Shown here: positions 14,193-21,606 of the stretch, in pieces
Position numbering within the stretch: position 1 is the stretch's first letter
Layout of the letters: every line of letters begins with the position of its first letter
Assembly (NCBI RefSeq): GCF_003611695.1
Contig: NZ_RAWE01000079.1
Location: 1 to 37,621 of the forward strand
Origin: Corallococcus carmarthensis
GTDB taxonomy: Bacteria > Myxococcota > Myxococcia > Myxococcales > Myxococcaceae
Reading direction: 5' to 3'
DNA: 37,621 nucleotides
Translations under genes and position numbers: made by a program
The notes under the pieces: model-generated
Seen by the model: only the letters and a program-made list of their open reading frames with translations
The model's database searches: none
Told to the model about the DNA's origin: nothing

Positions 14193-16001
14193 GTGAGCAG
14201 CCAGGCCACCCCTACACTCAGGTTGACGGGCATCGGCGCCTCCCCGGGCGTGGCGGTGGGCCACGCCTTCATCCTGGACCGCAAGCGCATCCGCACCCCC
14301 AAGCTGCGTCTGGCGGACGCGGAGGTGGAACCCGAGCGGATGCGGATGAAGACCGCCATCGACCTGTCCGACCGCCAGCTCGCGGAGCTGAAGGACCAGA
14401 TCACCCGCACGGAGGGCAGCGACCACGCCCTCATCCTGGAAGCGCACCGGCTGATGCTCCACGACCCCATGCTCGTGGACGAGGTGAACCGCCTCATCGT
14501 CGAGGACCGCATCAACGCGGAGTGGGCGGTGCGCCGCACGGCCCGCAAGATCAAACACCTCTTCGACAACATCCCGGACGAGTACTTCCGCGAGCGCCGC
14601 TCCGACGTGGACTACGTGGCCGACCGCATCATCCGCAACCTGATGGGCCAGGTGGTGGATGAGGAGGTGGAGGTGCCCGCGGAGGCCATCGTCGTCGCGC
14701 ACGACCTGCCGCCCGCGGACGCGGCGATGATGGCGCGCAGCGGCCGGGTCGCGGGCTTCGTCACCGACCTGGGCGGACAGACCAGCCACACCGCCATCGT
14801 CGCCCGCGCGCGGGAGACGCCCGCGGTGGTGGGCGCGGGGCGCGCGAGCGAGCAGATTTCCCCGGGCGACCTCGTGGCCATGGACGGCACGCGCGGCGTG
14901 GTGCTGGTGAACCCCACGGAGGACCAGCTCGCGCTCTTCCGTGAGGAGCAGCGCCGCTACCTGGAGAGCGAGCAGCTGGCGCTGGCCACGAAGGACCAGC
15001 CCTCGGTGAGCACGGACGGCTTCCGCATCCGGCTCAACGGCAACATGGAGTTCCTGGAGGAGATCCCCTCGCTCCTGGCGCACGGCGCGGAGGGCATCGG
15101 CCTGTACCGCACGGAGTTCATGTTCCTGGACCGCAAGACGGCGCCCACGGAAGAGGAGCACTACCGCGCCTACAAGCAGGTGCTGGAGGCCATGGGCGGC
15201 CGGCCCGTCACCATCCGCACGCTGGACCTGGGCGGCGACAAGGTGCCGGGCAAGACGAAGCACGAGAAGGAACCCAACCCGGCCATGGGCCTCAGGGCCA
15301 TCCGCTACTGCCTGTCCAACCGGGAGCTGTTCCGCGTCCAGCTGCGCGCCCTGTTGCGCGCGAGCGTGCACGGCAACCTGCGGCTGATGTTCCCGCTCAT
15401 CTGCGGCGTCAGCGAACTGCGCGAGGCGCGCAGCGAGCTGGAGGCGTGCCGCACGGCGCTGGGGCGCGCCGGAGTGCCGGTGGGCAAGCGCTTCCCGGTG
15501 GGCATCATGGTGGAGACGCCCAGCGCGGCGACCATCGCGGACCGGCTGGCGCAGGAGGCGGACTTCTTCTCCGTCGGCACCAACGACCTCATCCAATACT
15601 CGCTCGCCATCGACCGCCAGAACCGCGAGGTGGCGTACCTCTACCGGCCGCTGCACCTGTCGGTGCTGCGCATGCTCCAGAACATCGTGGACGCGGCGAA
15701 GAGCGCCAACATCCCCGTCTCCATGTGCGGCGAGATGGCGGGCGACCCGCTCTTCACCCTGGTGCTCCTGGCACTGGGCTTCGACGAGCTGTCCATGACG
15801 TCCGGGCAGATTCCGGTGGTGAAGCGGCTGATGCGCCGGGTGAGCCGCAGCGAAGCGGTGGAGATGCTCCAGGGTGCGATGGAGCTGACCACCGCGGAGG
15901 AGATTGAACGCTTCGTGCGCACGGAGATGGACCGGCGCTTCAGCGGCCCGGAAGGCGCGCTGCTGTCGTCCGTGCGCGACATTGAACCTGAGTCCATGTA
16001 G
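14193..16001 (+). CDS. ptsI: PTS enzyme I (PEP-protein phosphotransferase)
   Basis: About 602 residues, slightly longer than the usual 575. The N-terminal domain begins LRLTGIGASPGVAVG. The active histidine lies in DLGGQTSHTAIVAR (about 199). The PEP-binding barrel has EGIGLYRTEFMFLDR, TIRTLDLGGDK, the VETPSAATIADRLA block and GTNDLIQYSLAIDR, and the active cysteine region is SMCGEMAGDP. The start is uncertain: the GTG at 14193 has GAGG 11 bases upstream, while a TTG at 14184 has it only 2 bases upstream. No GAF domain is present, so this is standard EI and not EI-Ntr. Last gene of the PTS operon; a hairpin follows. Confidence 0.95.
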   Translation: MSSQATPTLRLTGIGASPGVAVGHAFILDRKRIRTPKLRLADAEVEPERMRMKTAIDLSDRQLAELKDQITRTEGSDHALILEAHRLMLHDPMLVDEVNRLIVEDRINAEWAVRRTARKIKHLFDNIPDEYFRERRSDVDYVADRIIRNLMGQVVDEEVEVPAEAIVVAHDLPPADAAMMARSGRVAGFVTDLGGQTSHTAIVARARETPAVVGAGRASEQISPGDLVAMDGTRGVVLVNPTEDQLALFREEQRRYLESEQLALATKDQPSVSTDGFRIRLNGNMEFLEEIPSLLAHGAEGIGLYRTEFMFLDRKTAPTEEEHYRAYKQVLEAMGGRPVTIRTLDLGGDKVPGKTKHEKEPNPAMGLRAIRYCLSNRELFRVQLRALLRASVHGNLRLMFPLICGVSELREARSELEACRTALGRAGVPVGKRFPVGIMVETPSAATIADRLAQEADFFSVGTNDLIQYSLAIDRQNREVAYLYRPLHLSVLRMLQNIVDAAKSANIPVSMCGEMAGDPLFTLVLLALGFDELSMTSGQIPVVKRLMRRVSRSEAVEMLQGAMELTTAEEIERFVRTEMDRRFSGPEGALLSSVRDIEPESM

Positions 16002-16003
16002 GG

Positions 16004-16036
16004 CCCGCTCTCCTCGGGCTGAATGAGGAGAGGGGG
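16004..16036 (+). terminator. Hairpin after the EI gene
   Basis: CTCTCCTC (16008-16015) pairs perfectly with GAGGAGAG (16025-16032) over a 9-base loop. CCC/GGG extends the stem after one mismatch. It begins three bases after the EI stop. No U-run follows, so termination may be weak. Confidence 0.4.
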
Positions 16037-16093
16037 TCGCCGTTTCCAGGCTGAGTGCGCACTTTCTCCGGACACGGATGAGGAGGCAGTGGC

Positions 16094-16420
16094 GTGTTCA
16101 AGCCAACGGACATTCAGCGGGGCATGACGGTGCGGGACCGGGACGGCGAAGCGCTCGGTGGCATCGTCGCGGTGGATCCGCGCGGGTTCACCATCGGCAA
16201 GGGGCGCATCTTCGAGCGGGAATACCCGGTGCGCTTCTCCGACGTCGCGGACCTGGACGGGGATGACGTCTACCTGCGCCGGGACCTGGCCAGCCTCCCC
16301 GGCGCCGTGCTGGCCAAGGGCGCGCTGGAGCTGGAGGACGACACCTGCCACCCGGACACGGTGAACCGGCCGGTGGCCTACACACACGACCTGACGGGCG
16401 CGCTGGTGCCCATGGAGTAG
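16094..16420 (+). CDS. PRC-barrel/DUF2171-like small protein
   Basis: 108 residues, GTG start with a perfect AGGAGG (16081-16086) seven bases upstream. The first 60 residues have the repeated short beta pattern of PRC-barrel or DUF2171 proteins: IQRGMTVRDRDGEALGGIVAVDPRGFTIGKG, then YPVRFSDVADLDGDDVYLRRD. The C-terminal part is acidic then polar. No signal peptide. It stands alone after the PTS operon. Similarity is in pattern only; function unknown. Confidence 0.75.
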   Translation: MFKPTDIQRGMTVRDRDGEALGGIVAVDPRGFTIGKGRIFEREYPVRFSDVADLDGDDVYLRRDLASLPGAVLAKGALELEDDTCHPDTVNRPVAYTHDLTGALVPME

Positions 16421-16478
16421 CCGGTGGCTTCGATGCCGGACCGCATGGGCCGTGAGGGAGCTGGCGCTTCCTCGCGGC

Positions 16479-16883
16479 TCATTCGCGTTTGAGGATGACC
16501 CCGTCGTCGCTGACGGCGTAGCTGGCGCCAGCGTCCATGACCTCCGACTTGAGGCCGCAGCGTTCCTCTTCCAGCGGCGTGAAATGGATGAAGGTCATCT
16601 TGTCGCCGCGCTTGACCCAGGCGTCATAGGTCGAAAGCCGGAACAGGCATTGGGTCATGGGGTCCGCGCCGCTGGGCGCGTCGCGCCCCGGGGGCATGAA
16701 GTCATCCATCGCGATTTGAAGGGCCTTGAGCTGGGGGCCCTGTACGGTGGTGGAGTCATCCGTGCGCCATTCCGGGAACTGGATGCCCTGCGCCACGTCG
16801 GGAGGAGCCACGGGTGCCGGCCGGTGAAGGTGCATGCATCCCGACGCCGTGAAGAGCAGCACTGTCAGGCCCAGCCGCTTCAT
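16479..16883 (-). CDS. Hypothetical lipoprotein
   Basis: 134 residues. Signal peptide MKRLGLTVLLFTASGC ends in a lipobox (ASGC, Cys16), so it should be lipid-anchored in the envelope. The mature part has two more cysteines (QCLFRL and EERCGLKS) that may form a disulphide. No family recognised. It lies 41 bases downstream of the interrupted JAMM-type lipoprotein gene on the same strand, so both probably shared a transcript. Confidence 0.75.
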   Translation of the reverse strand: MKRLGLTVLLFTASGCMHLHRPAPVAPPDVAQGIQFPEWRTDDSTTVQGPQLKALQIAMDDFMPPGRDAPSGADPMTQCLFRLSTYDAWVKRGDKMTFIHFTPLEEERCGLKSEVMDAGASYAVSDDGVILKRE

Positions 16884-16924
16884 GTGTCCTCGCTCTCAAA
16901 GGGCTTCGCCCGCGAACTGTAGGG

Positions 16925-17542
16925 TCACTGCCCGCGCAGGTCGTCCGTGATTCGCTTCACGGGAACGAATTGACCGTCCTCGAGGAAGAAGACGGTCCGT
17001 TCCTGGAAGTCATAGAGGCGCACTTCACACACGGGGTTGAACATCAGCCGGAAGTCATAGCGCTGCGTGCGCGCCTGGAGATCCTCCGGCGAGAACCCCG
17101 TGATGGCGGGATGGCTGTGGTAGTCCGCATAGATGTTGACCGTTTGTGCGTCGGGGTCCACGACGCGCTCCGGTGGCTTGCAGGACTACCTCCCGCCCGG
17201 CAGGGGCAGCGGATGGCTGAGTGTCGAGGGGTAGCTGGCATGGAACGATGACTCGAAGTTCCGTTGATAGATGACCCCGCAGTACTCCTGCCCTTCGCGC
17301 GTGTTTCCTGCCGTGGCACCGGGCATCTGTCTCACCGCCTTGCAGAGTTCGGGGGCCAGGGTCATCAGGCTGTCGAAAGGGCCCACCATGGGACCGGCGA
17401 CAACGAGACGGCGCTCCGCATCGAACCAGAACCGCGCAGATCCTCCGCCCGCGCATCCCAGCACCGAGGCCAGGAGCAACCGCGCCGCAGTCCCTCCTCG
17501 CGAAACACCCTTGGGGGGAGCGCGCCTGGGCTGTGTGTTCAT
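16925..17542 (-). pseudogene. JAMM/MPN-type lipoprotein interrupted by one amber codon
   Basis: One frame runs from the ATG at 17542 to 16925 (206 codons) with a single TAG at 17188-17186. The N-terminal part has a lipobox (SVLGC) after a hydrophobic stretch and holds EYCGVIYQ, the strand carrying the JAMM glutamate. After the stop the same frame continues SCKPPERVVD, then YADYHSHPAITGFSPEDLQ, which has the HxHP and SxxD zinc-site residues of JAMM metallopeptidases. Neither half alone contains the whole active site. A single AAG-to-TAG change would restore GGRKSCKPP. It could be a nonsense mutation, a sequencing error or suppressed. A GTG at 17161 could start the second half but would lack the signal peptide. 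Confidence 0.72.
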
Positions 17543-17589
17543 GCCCTGAGGCTAACGGCCGTGTCTGACCTCCCCTCGTGCGCCGCGCC

Positions 17590-18114
17590 TCACTCGGGAC
17601 GGGACTCCTCTTCACGCGAGGGGGGCCCGTCCTCGTCGTTTCCGTCGCGGGGGCGCCGGCCGTGGCGCCCTTCCTGCGGCGTCAGCATGCGGGACACGGG
17701 GCGCAGCACCACCAGCGACAGCAGCGCCAGGGCCACGGTGGCGCTGGCGGCCACGTAGAGGCCCAGCCCGCAGGCCAGGCCCACCGCCGCCGTCACCCAG
17801 AGGTTCGCCGCCGTGGTGAGCCCCCTCACGGAGGTCCCGTGGCGCAGGATGACGCCCGCGCCCAGGAAGCCGATGCCCACCACAATCTGGCTGGCGATGC
17901 GGCTGATGTCCGTCTGCGTGCCGTTGGGGTTCGCGCCCGTCCGGAGCAGCTCCTCCGTGTACACGCTGGAGAGCGTGAAACAGCACGCCCCCAGCGCCAC
18001 CAGCGTGTGCGTGCGCAGTCCCGCGGCCTGGCTGCGCGCCTCGCGCTCCACGCCCAGCACGCCGCCCAGCAGCGTGGCCAGCACCAACCGCCCGATGAGG
18101 ACTTGAGGATCCAC
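17590..18114 (-). CDS. MgtC/SapB family membrane protein
   Basis: 174 residues, GTG start. It has the hallmark N-terminal MgtC pattern: RLVLATLLGGVLGVEREARSQAAGLRTHTLVALGACCF, then RIASQIVVGIGFLGAGVILRHG and RGLTTAANLWVTAAVGLACGLG, with four to five membrane helices. A short charged C-terminal tail replaces the extra cytoplasmic domain found in some relatives. The family is linked to magnesium limitation and virulence in other bacteria; no such role is shown here. It lies 12 bases downstream of the lipoprotein gene that ends at 18127. Confidence 0.92.
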   Translation of the reverse strand: MDPQVLIGRLVLATLLGGVLGVEREARSQAAGLRTHTLVALGACCFTLSSVYTEELLRTGANPNGTQTDISRIASQIVVGIGFLGAGVILRHGTSVRGLTTAANLWVTAAVGLACGLGLYVAASATVALALLSLVVLRPVSRMLTPQEGRHGRRPRDGNDEDGPPSREEESRPE

Positions 18115-18126
18115 CGGGGGGCGAAG

Positions 18127-18732
18127 CTACTCGCCCAGGTCGATCTTCTCGTCCTTGTCCGTCTCGTTCAGTTCGGGATTGGGCAGCGTGTCCAGCGTGG
18201 CCACCAGCAGCTTGTACGAAGGCACCACGTAGGGCTCCACGTCCGGGCCCAGCTCCTTCACGTACTGCTCCTTGCGCTCCACGTACTTCTTGTCCTCGGA
18301 GTCCCAGCTGCCGCCCGCCTCCGCGGCCCAGACCTCCTCGCCGTCGCGGCAGCGGATGAGCTGCGCCTTCAGCGCCACCTCCGCGCCCTCACCCACGCGC
18401 TTCACCGTGGGGTCCAGCCACAGCACGCCCTCGATGCCCTCCACGCACTGGTCCTTGAAGGTCGCGTCCGTGGGGCGCTCGGGGAGGGACGTGTTGGCCT
18501 TCACCAGGTAGTCCCGGTTCTGGTTCAGCCACTGCCGGGCGATGAGGCTCCACAGGTCGCCCACGTACTGCTGGCCCTGCGGGAAGGGCTGCGTCACCAC
18601 CGCCAGCCGCTTCACCTGCTGCCGGTCCACCGTCGCGTAGTCCGGGCGCAGCCGCTGGCTCTTCACCGTGCTCGCGCAACCCGTGAGCACCATCAGACCC
18701 AGCACCGCGCCCACCCGCTTGAACGTCCCCAT
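18127..18732 (-). CDS. Lipoprotein, probably MXAN_6521/LA_1396-like
   Basis: 201 residues from the ATG at 18732, with signal MGTFKRVGAVLGLMVLTGC and lipobox LTGC. The mature part holds VKRLAVVTQPFPQGQQYVGDLW, DQCVEGIEGVLWL and CRDGEEVWAAEAGGSWDSED, a pattern of envelope lipoproteins that I recall being named MXAN_6521/LA_1396 family; this name is from memory and should be checked. The open frame continues far upstream as a shadow of the RND gene and is not used. Function unknown. The gene follows the RND transporter on the same strand, with a terminator-like hairpin between. Confidence 0.82.
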   Translation of the reverse strand: MGTFKRVGAVLGLMVLTGCASTVKSQRLRPDYATVDRQQVKRLAVVTQPFPQGQQYVGDLWSLIARQWLNQNRDYLVKANTSLPERPTDATFKDQCVEGIEGVLWLDPTVKRVGEGAEVALKAQLIRCRDGEEVWAAEAGGSWDSEDKKYVERKEQYVKELGPDVEPYVVPSYKLLVATLDTLPNPELNETDKDEKIDLGE

Positions 18733-18759
18733 GGCTTGAAGCTCCCGAAGAAAGAACAG

Positions 18760-18789
18760 CCCCGCGCTTCCCTTGAGGGGAAGGCGGGG
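18760..18789 (-). terminator. Rho-independent terminator after the RND transporter gene
   Basis: On the minus strand CCCCGC/CTTCCC-type arms pair with CTTCCC/CCCCGC complements across a TCAA loop (12 bp with one bulge), followed by CTGTTCTTTCTT. It lies about 40 bases after the RND stop and 28 bases before the next gene's start. Confidence 0.6.
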
Positions 18790-18830
18790 CCAGAGGTCCG
18801 GCGCGGATACTAAGCGCTTCTTTCGCGTTG

Positions 18831-21482
18831 TCAGGCGGCGCGTGTGGAGGACGCGTCGCCGCCCGGGGCGGAACCGCCCGCTTGCGAACGTCCCGCGTCC
18901 TTCTGCCGCTTGTCGTGCATCAGCTGCATCACCGCCGCCAGCACCGTGAAGGACACCAAGAGCGTGGTGATGAGGCCAATGCAGGCGACGAGGCCCATGG
19001 AGCGCAGGCCGTTGTGGCTGGCCACCAGCAGCGCCGCGAAGGCCGCCACCGCCGTCAGCGTGGAGGACACCACCGCCGCGCCCACGCTGCGCAGCGCCAC
19101 CAGCGGGGATGTCCCCTCCAGGAAGCGGTGCAGCAGGTACAGGCCGTGGCTCACGCCAAAGCCCAGGAGGATGGGCAGGATGATGATGTTCATGAAGTTC
19201 AGGCGCAGGTCGAACAGCGCCATGAAGCCCATCATCATCGCCAGGCCCACCGTCAGCGGAATCACGGACGCCAGCGCCAGCTTCGCGTTGCGGAAGTCCG
19301 CGAAGTGCATCAGGAGAATCCAGAGCGCGGTGAGGATGACCGTGAGCTTCGCGTCCTTGAGCACCATGCGCGCCAGCGACGCGTACAGCTGGGTGGCGCC
19401 CGCGGCGCGGAACTCCTTCTCCACCGGCGCGCCCGTGGGCCCGCCTTGCGTGAACTTGCCCGGCGTCACCATGCCCTTGATGGAGCTGGTCTGGTCCGCG
19501 AACTGGAGCATCTGCTTGCCGTCCCACAGGTCCACGCTCGGGTAGATGAACGTGAGGTAGCCGTGGTTCTCCGGGCTGGTGCTGGGCAGGTGCCGGAACT
19601 GCGAGGCGTAGATTTCCGGCACGTGGTGCACGTCGAAGGGCCGGGCCTCCAGCATCTTGAAGAACAGGGCCGCCTTCTCCTGCGTCTCCGGCGGCAGCGC
19701 CTTCACGTCGATGTCCTTCAGCTCCTCCTGCCACTCCTCCAGGATCTTGGTGTTCGCCTGGGAGATGCCTTCCGGAGGCACGAAGGTGAACAGGCTCATC
19801 ACCTGCGCGATGGCCGGACGCTTCTTCGGGTCGGCCGTCAGCTCCTTGTAGAGGGCCTCCGTCTCCGCCAGGTCCTTCGTGTAGATGGCCAGCGGGTCGC
19901 TGGCGATCTTGAAGCGCTCGTTGATTTCATCCTGGAGCAGCACGGACGGCTGGTTCGCCGGCATCAGCGCGCGGGTGTTGTAGTTGAAGCGCACGCCGTA
20001 CGGCAGCCGCGCGAAGAAGCCCGCGTCCGCCGGGGGCTCGCCGCTCTTCCACGGGATGGCCGCGCCGCACACCACCGCGACAATCACGCAGCCCACTGCC
20101 AGCACCAGGCCAGGGCGCGGGATGCGCAGCTCCTTGCCGGACGCGTTGTTCGTGGGCGGCGGCTTCATCACGCCAATCAGCTTCTGCGGCAGTTCCGGGT
20201 TCTTGCGGCCCGCGATGGCCAGGATCGCCGGGCACCAGGAGAACAGCGTGAATCCCAGGATCAGCGTGCCCGTGCCGGCCAGGAGGCCGAACTGGGAGAA
20301 GCCTTTGAACTCGCTCACCATCAGCACGTAGAAGGAACCCGCCACCACCACCGCGGACACCAGCGCGGGCCGGCCCGCGTTGATGACCGCGTCGCGGATG
20401 GCCACGTCGTAGCGCTTGCCCGCGCCCAGCTCCAGGCGCGTGCGGAAGATGAAGTGGATGCCGTAGTCGATGCCGAACCCCAACATGATGCCGCCCAGGA
20501 TGGAGGTGATCATGTTGAGCTCACCCAGCGTCGCGTAGGTGAAGCCCAGCGTGTACAGCGTGCCCACCACCGTGCCGCTCACCACGATGAGCGTGGGCGC
20601 CCACTTGCGGAAGAACGCGATGGTGATGACGAAGATGGCGACGAGCGCGATGATGGTGACAGGCTGGAGCGAGTCCTCGATGGCGTACGAGTCGTCCACC
20701 GCCGTCTTGTAGGAACCCGTGAAGCCGTAGGCGACCGTCTTCTTGTCGCCCATCTTGTAGTAGTCCTCCACCAGCTGGACGCCGTCCTTGTTGCTCTTGG
20801 AGTACTCGGCCAGGTCCGTGCGCAGCTTGTCCACGTACAGCTTCGTCTGGCCAATCTGGTTGGTGTCCCACATCGGCTTGATGAGGAGCAGCAGCAGCTT
20901 GCGGTCCTGGGAGATGTAGTAGTCGTCCGCGATGCTCTTGTTGCCAACGCTGGAGTACTTGTCGACCAGGTCCTGCAGGTCCAGCTTCACCGGCTCCGTC
21001 TTCTTGATCTCGATGTAGAACGGGTTCGCGCGGCGGATCTGGTCCTTGAGGAACGCCATGATGCGGCGCTTGCCCTCGGCCAGGTCCTCCGTCTTCACGA
21101 ACAGCACCATGTTGTTCTGCACGAACTCGACGGGAATCTTGTAGGTGACGGAGCGCGCGTTCTTCGTGTCCTTCGACACCATGGCGGCCACGTCGTCCGC
21201 GACCTTCTTGAGCGTGGCCTCATCGTCACCGCGGAAGGTGAGCATGAAGAAGCCGCTGCCGCCCACCATGTCGATGACCCGCTTGACGTCCTTCACCTCC
21301 TGCAAGTCCTGGGAGATGAGGTCCAGCTGGTTCGAATTGATGGTCAGCTTCGATGTGCCCCACACCGAAATGCCGAGCAGCAGCAGCAGCACGGTCATGA
21401 CGGTGCCGGGACGCCGGACCAGCATCTCGGCGTAGGCAAGGGCGAGGCGCGGTGGGGGATGGGACGAGGGATTGCCGCTCAT
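18831..21482 (-). CDS. MMPL-type RND superfamily exporter
   Basis: 883 residues in two similar halves. Each has an N-terminal membrane helix, a large periplasmic domain and a bundle of five helices: VTIIALVAIFVITIAFFRKW with GGIMLGFGIDYGIHFIFRTR in the first half, and ILPILLGFGVSHGLYLLHRF in the second. Both keep the GFG(I/V) helix-4 motif; the first keeps the proton-relay aspartate (GFGIDYG), the second has serine at that place (GFGVSHG). The family includes lipid and hopanoid exporters (MmpL, HpnN). Together with the lipoprotein downstream and the MlaC-like protein upstream, this suggests envelope lipid traffic (inference). ATG start at 21482, close to the Gcr-type gene on the same strand. 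Confidence 0.9.
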   Translation of the reverse strand: MSGNPSSHPPPRLALAYAEMLVRRPGTVMTVLLLLLGISVWGTSKLTINSNQLDLISQDLQEVKDVKRVIDMVGGSGFFMLTFRGDDEATLKKVADDVAAMVSKDTKNARSVTYKIPVEFVQNNMVLFVKTEDLAEGKRRIMAFLKDQIRRANPFYIEIKKTEPVKLDLQDLVDKYSSVGNKSIADDYYISQDRKLLLLLIKPMWDTNQIGQTKLYVDKLRTDLAEYSKSNKDGVQLVEDYYKMGDKKTVAYGFTGSYKTAVDDSYAIEDSLQPVTIIALVAIFVITIAFFRKWAPTLIVVSGTVVGTLYTLGFTYATLGELNMITSILGGIMLGFGIDYGIHFIFRTRLELGAGKRYDVAIRDAVINAGRPALVSAVVVAGSFYVLMVSEFKGFSQFGLLAGTGTLILGFTLFSWCPAILAIAGRKNPELPQKLIGVMKPPPTNNASGKELRIPRPGLVLAVGCVIVAVVCGAAIPWKSGEPPADAGFFARLPYGVRFNYNTRALMPANQPSVLLQDEINERFKIASDPLAIYTKDLAETEALYKELTADPKKRPAIAQVMSLFTFVPPEGISQANTKILEEWQEELKDIDVKALPPETQEKAALFFKMLEARPFDVHHVPEIYASQFRHLPSTSPENHGYLTFIYPSVDLWDGKQMLQFADQTSSIKGMVTPGKFTQGGPTGAPVEKEFRAAGATQLYASLARMVLKDAKLTVILTALWILLMHFADFRNAKLALASVIPLTVGLAMMMGFMALFDLRLNFMNIIILPILLGFGVSHGLYLLHRFLEGTSPLVALRSVGAAVVSSTLTAVAAFAALLVASHNGLRSMGLVACIGLITTLLVSFTVLAAVMQLMHDKRQKDAGRSQAGGSAPGGDASSTRAA

Positions 21483-21606
21483 GGGCGCGGGACCCTAGCG
21501 CCGAACGTCCCCGCCCGGAAGCAAAGCCAGGGACGCCTGTCCGCCCTACCTCCGCGCGAGACAGGGCCTCTCACCCCTCGGGAATAACCCCCGGCGCCGG
21601 TGTCCT

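Noticed and set aside
18828-21587. 919-codon plus-strand frame opposite the RND transporter
   Set aside because: Shadow of a real transporter gene; composition is not protein-like.
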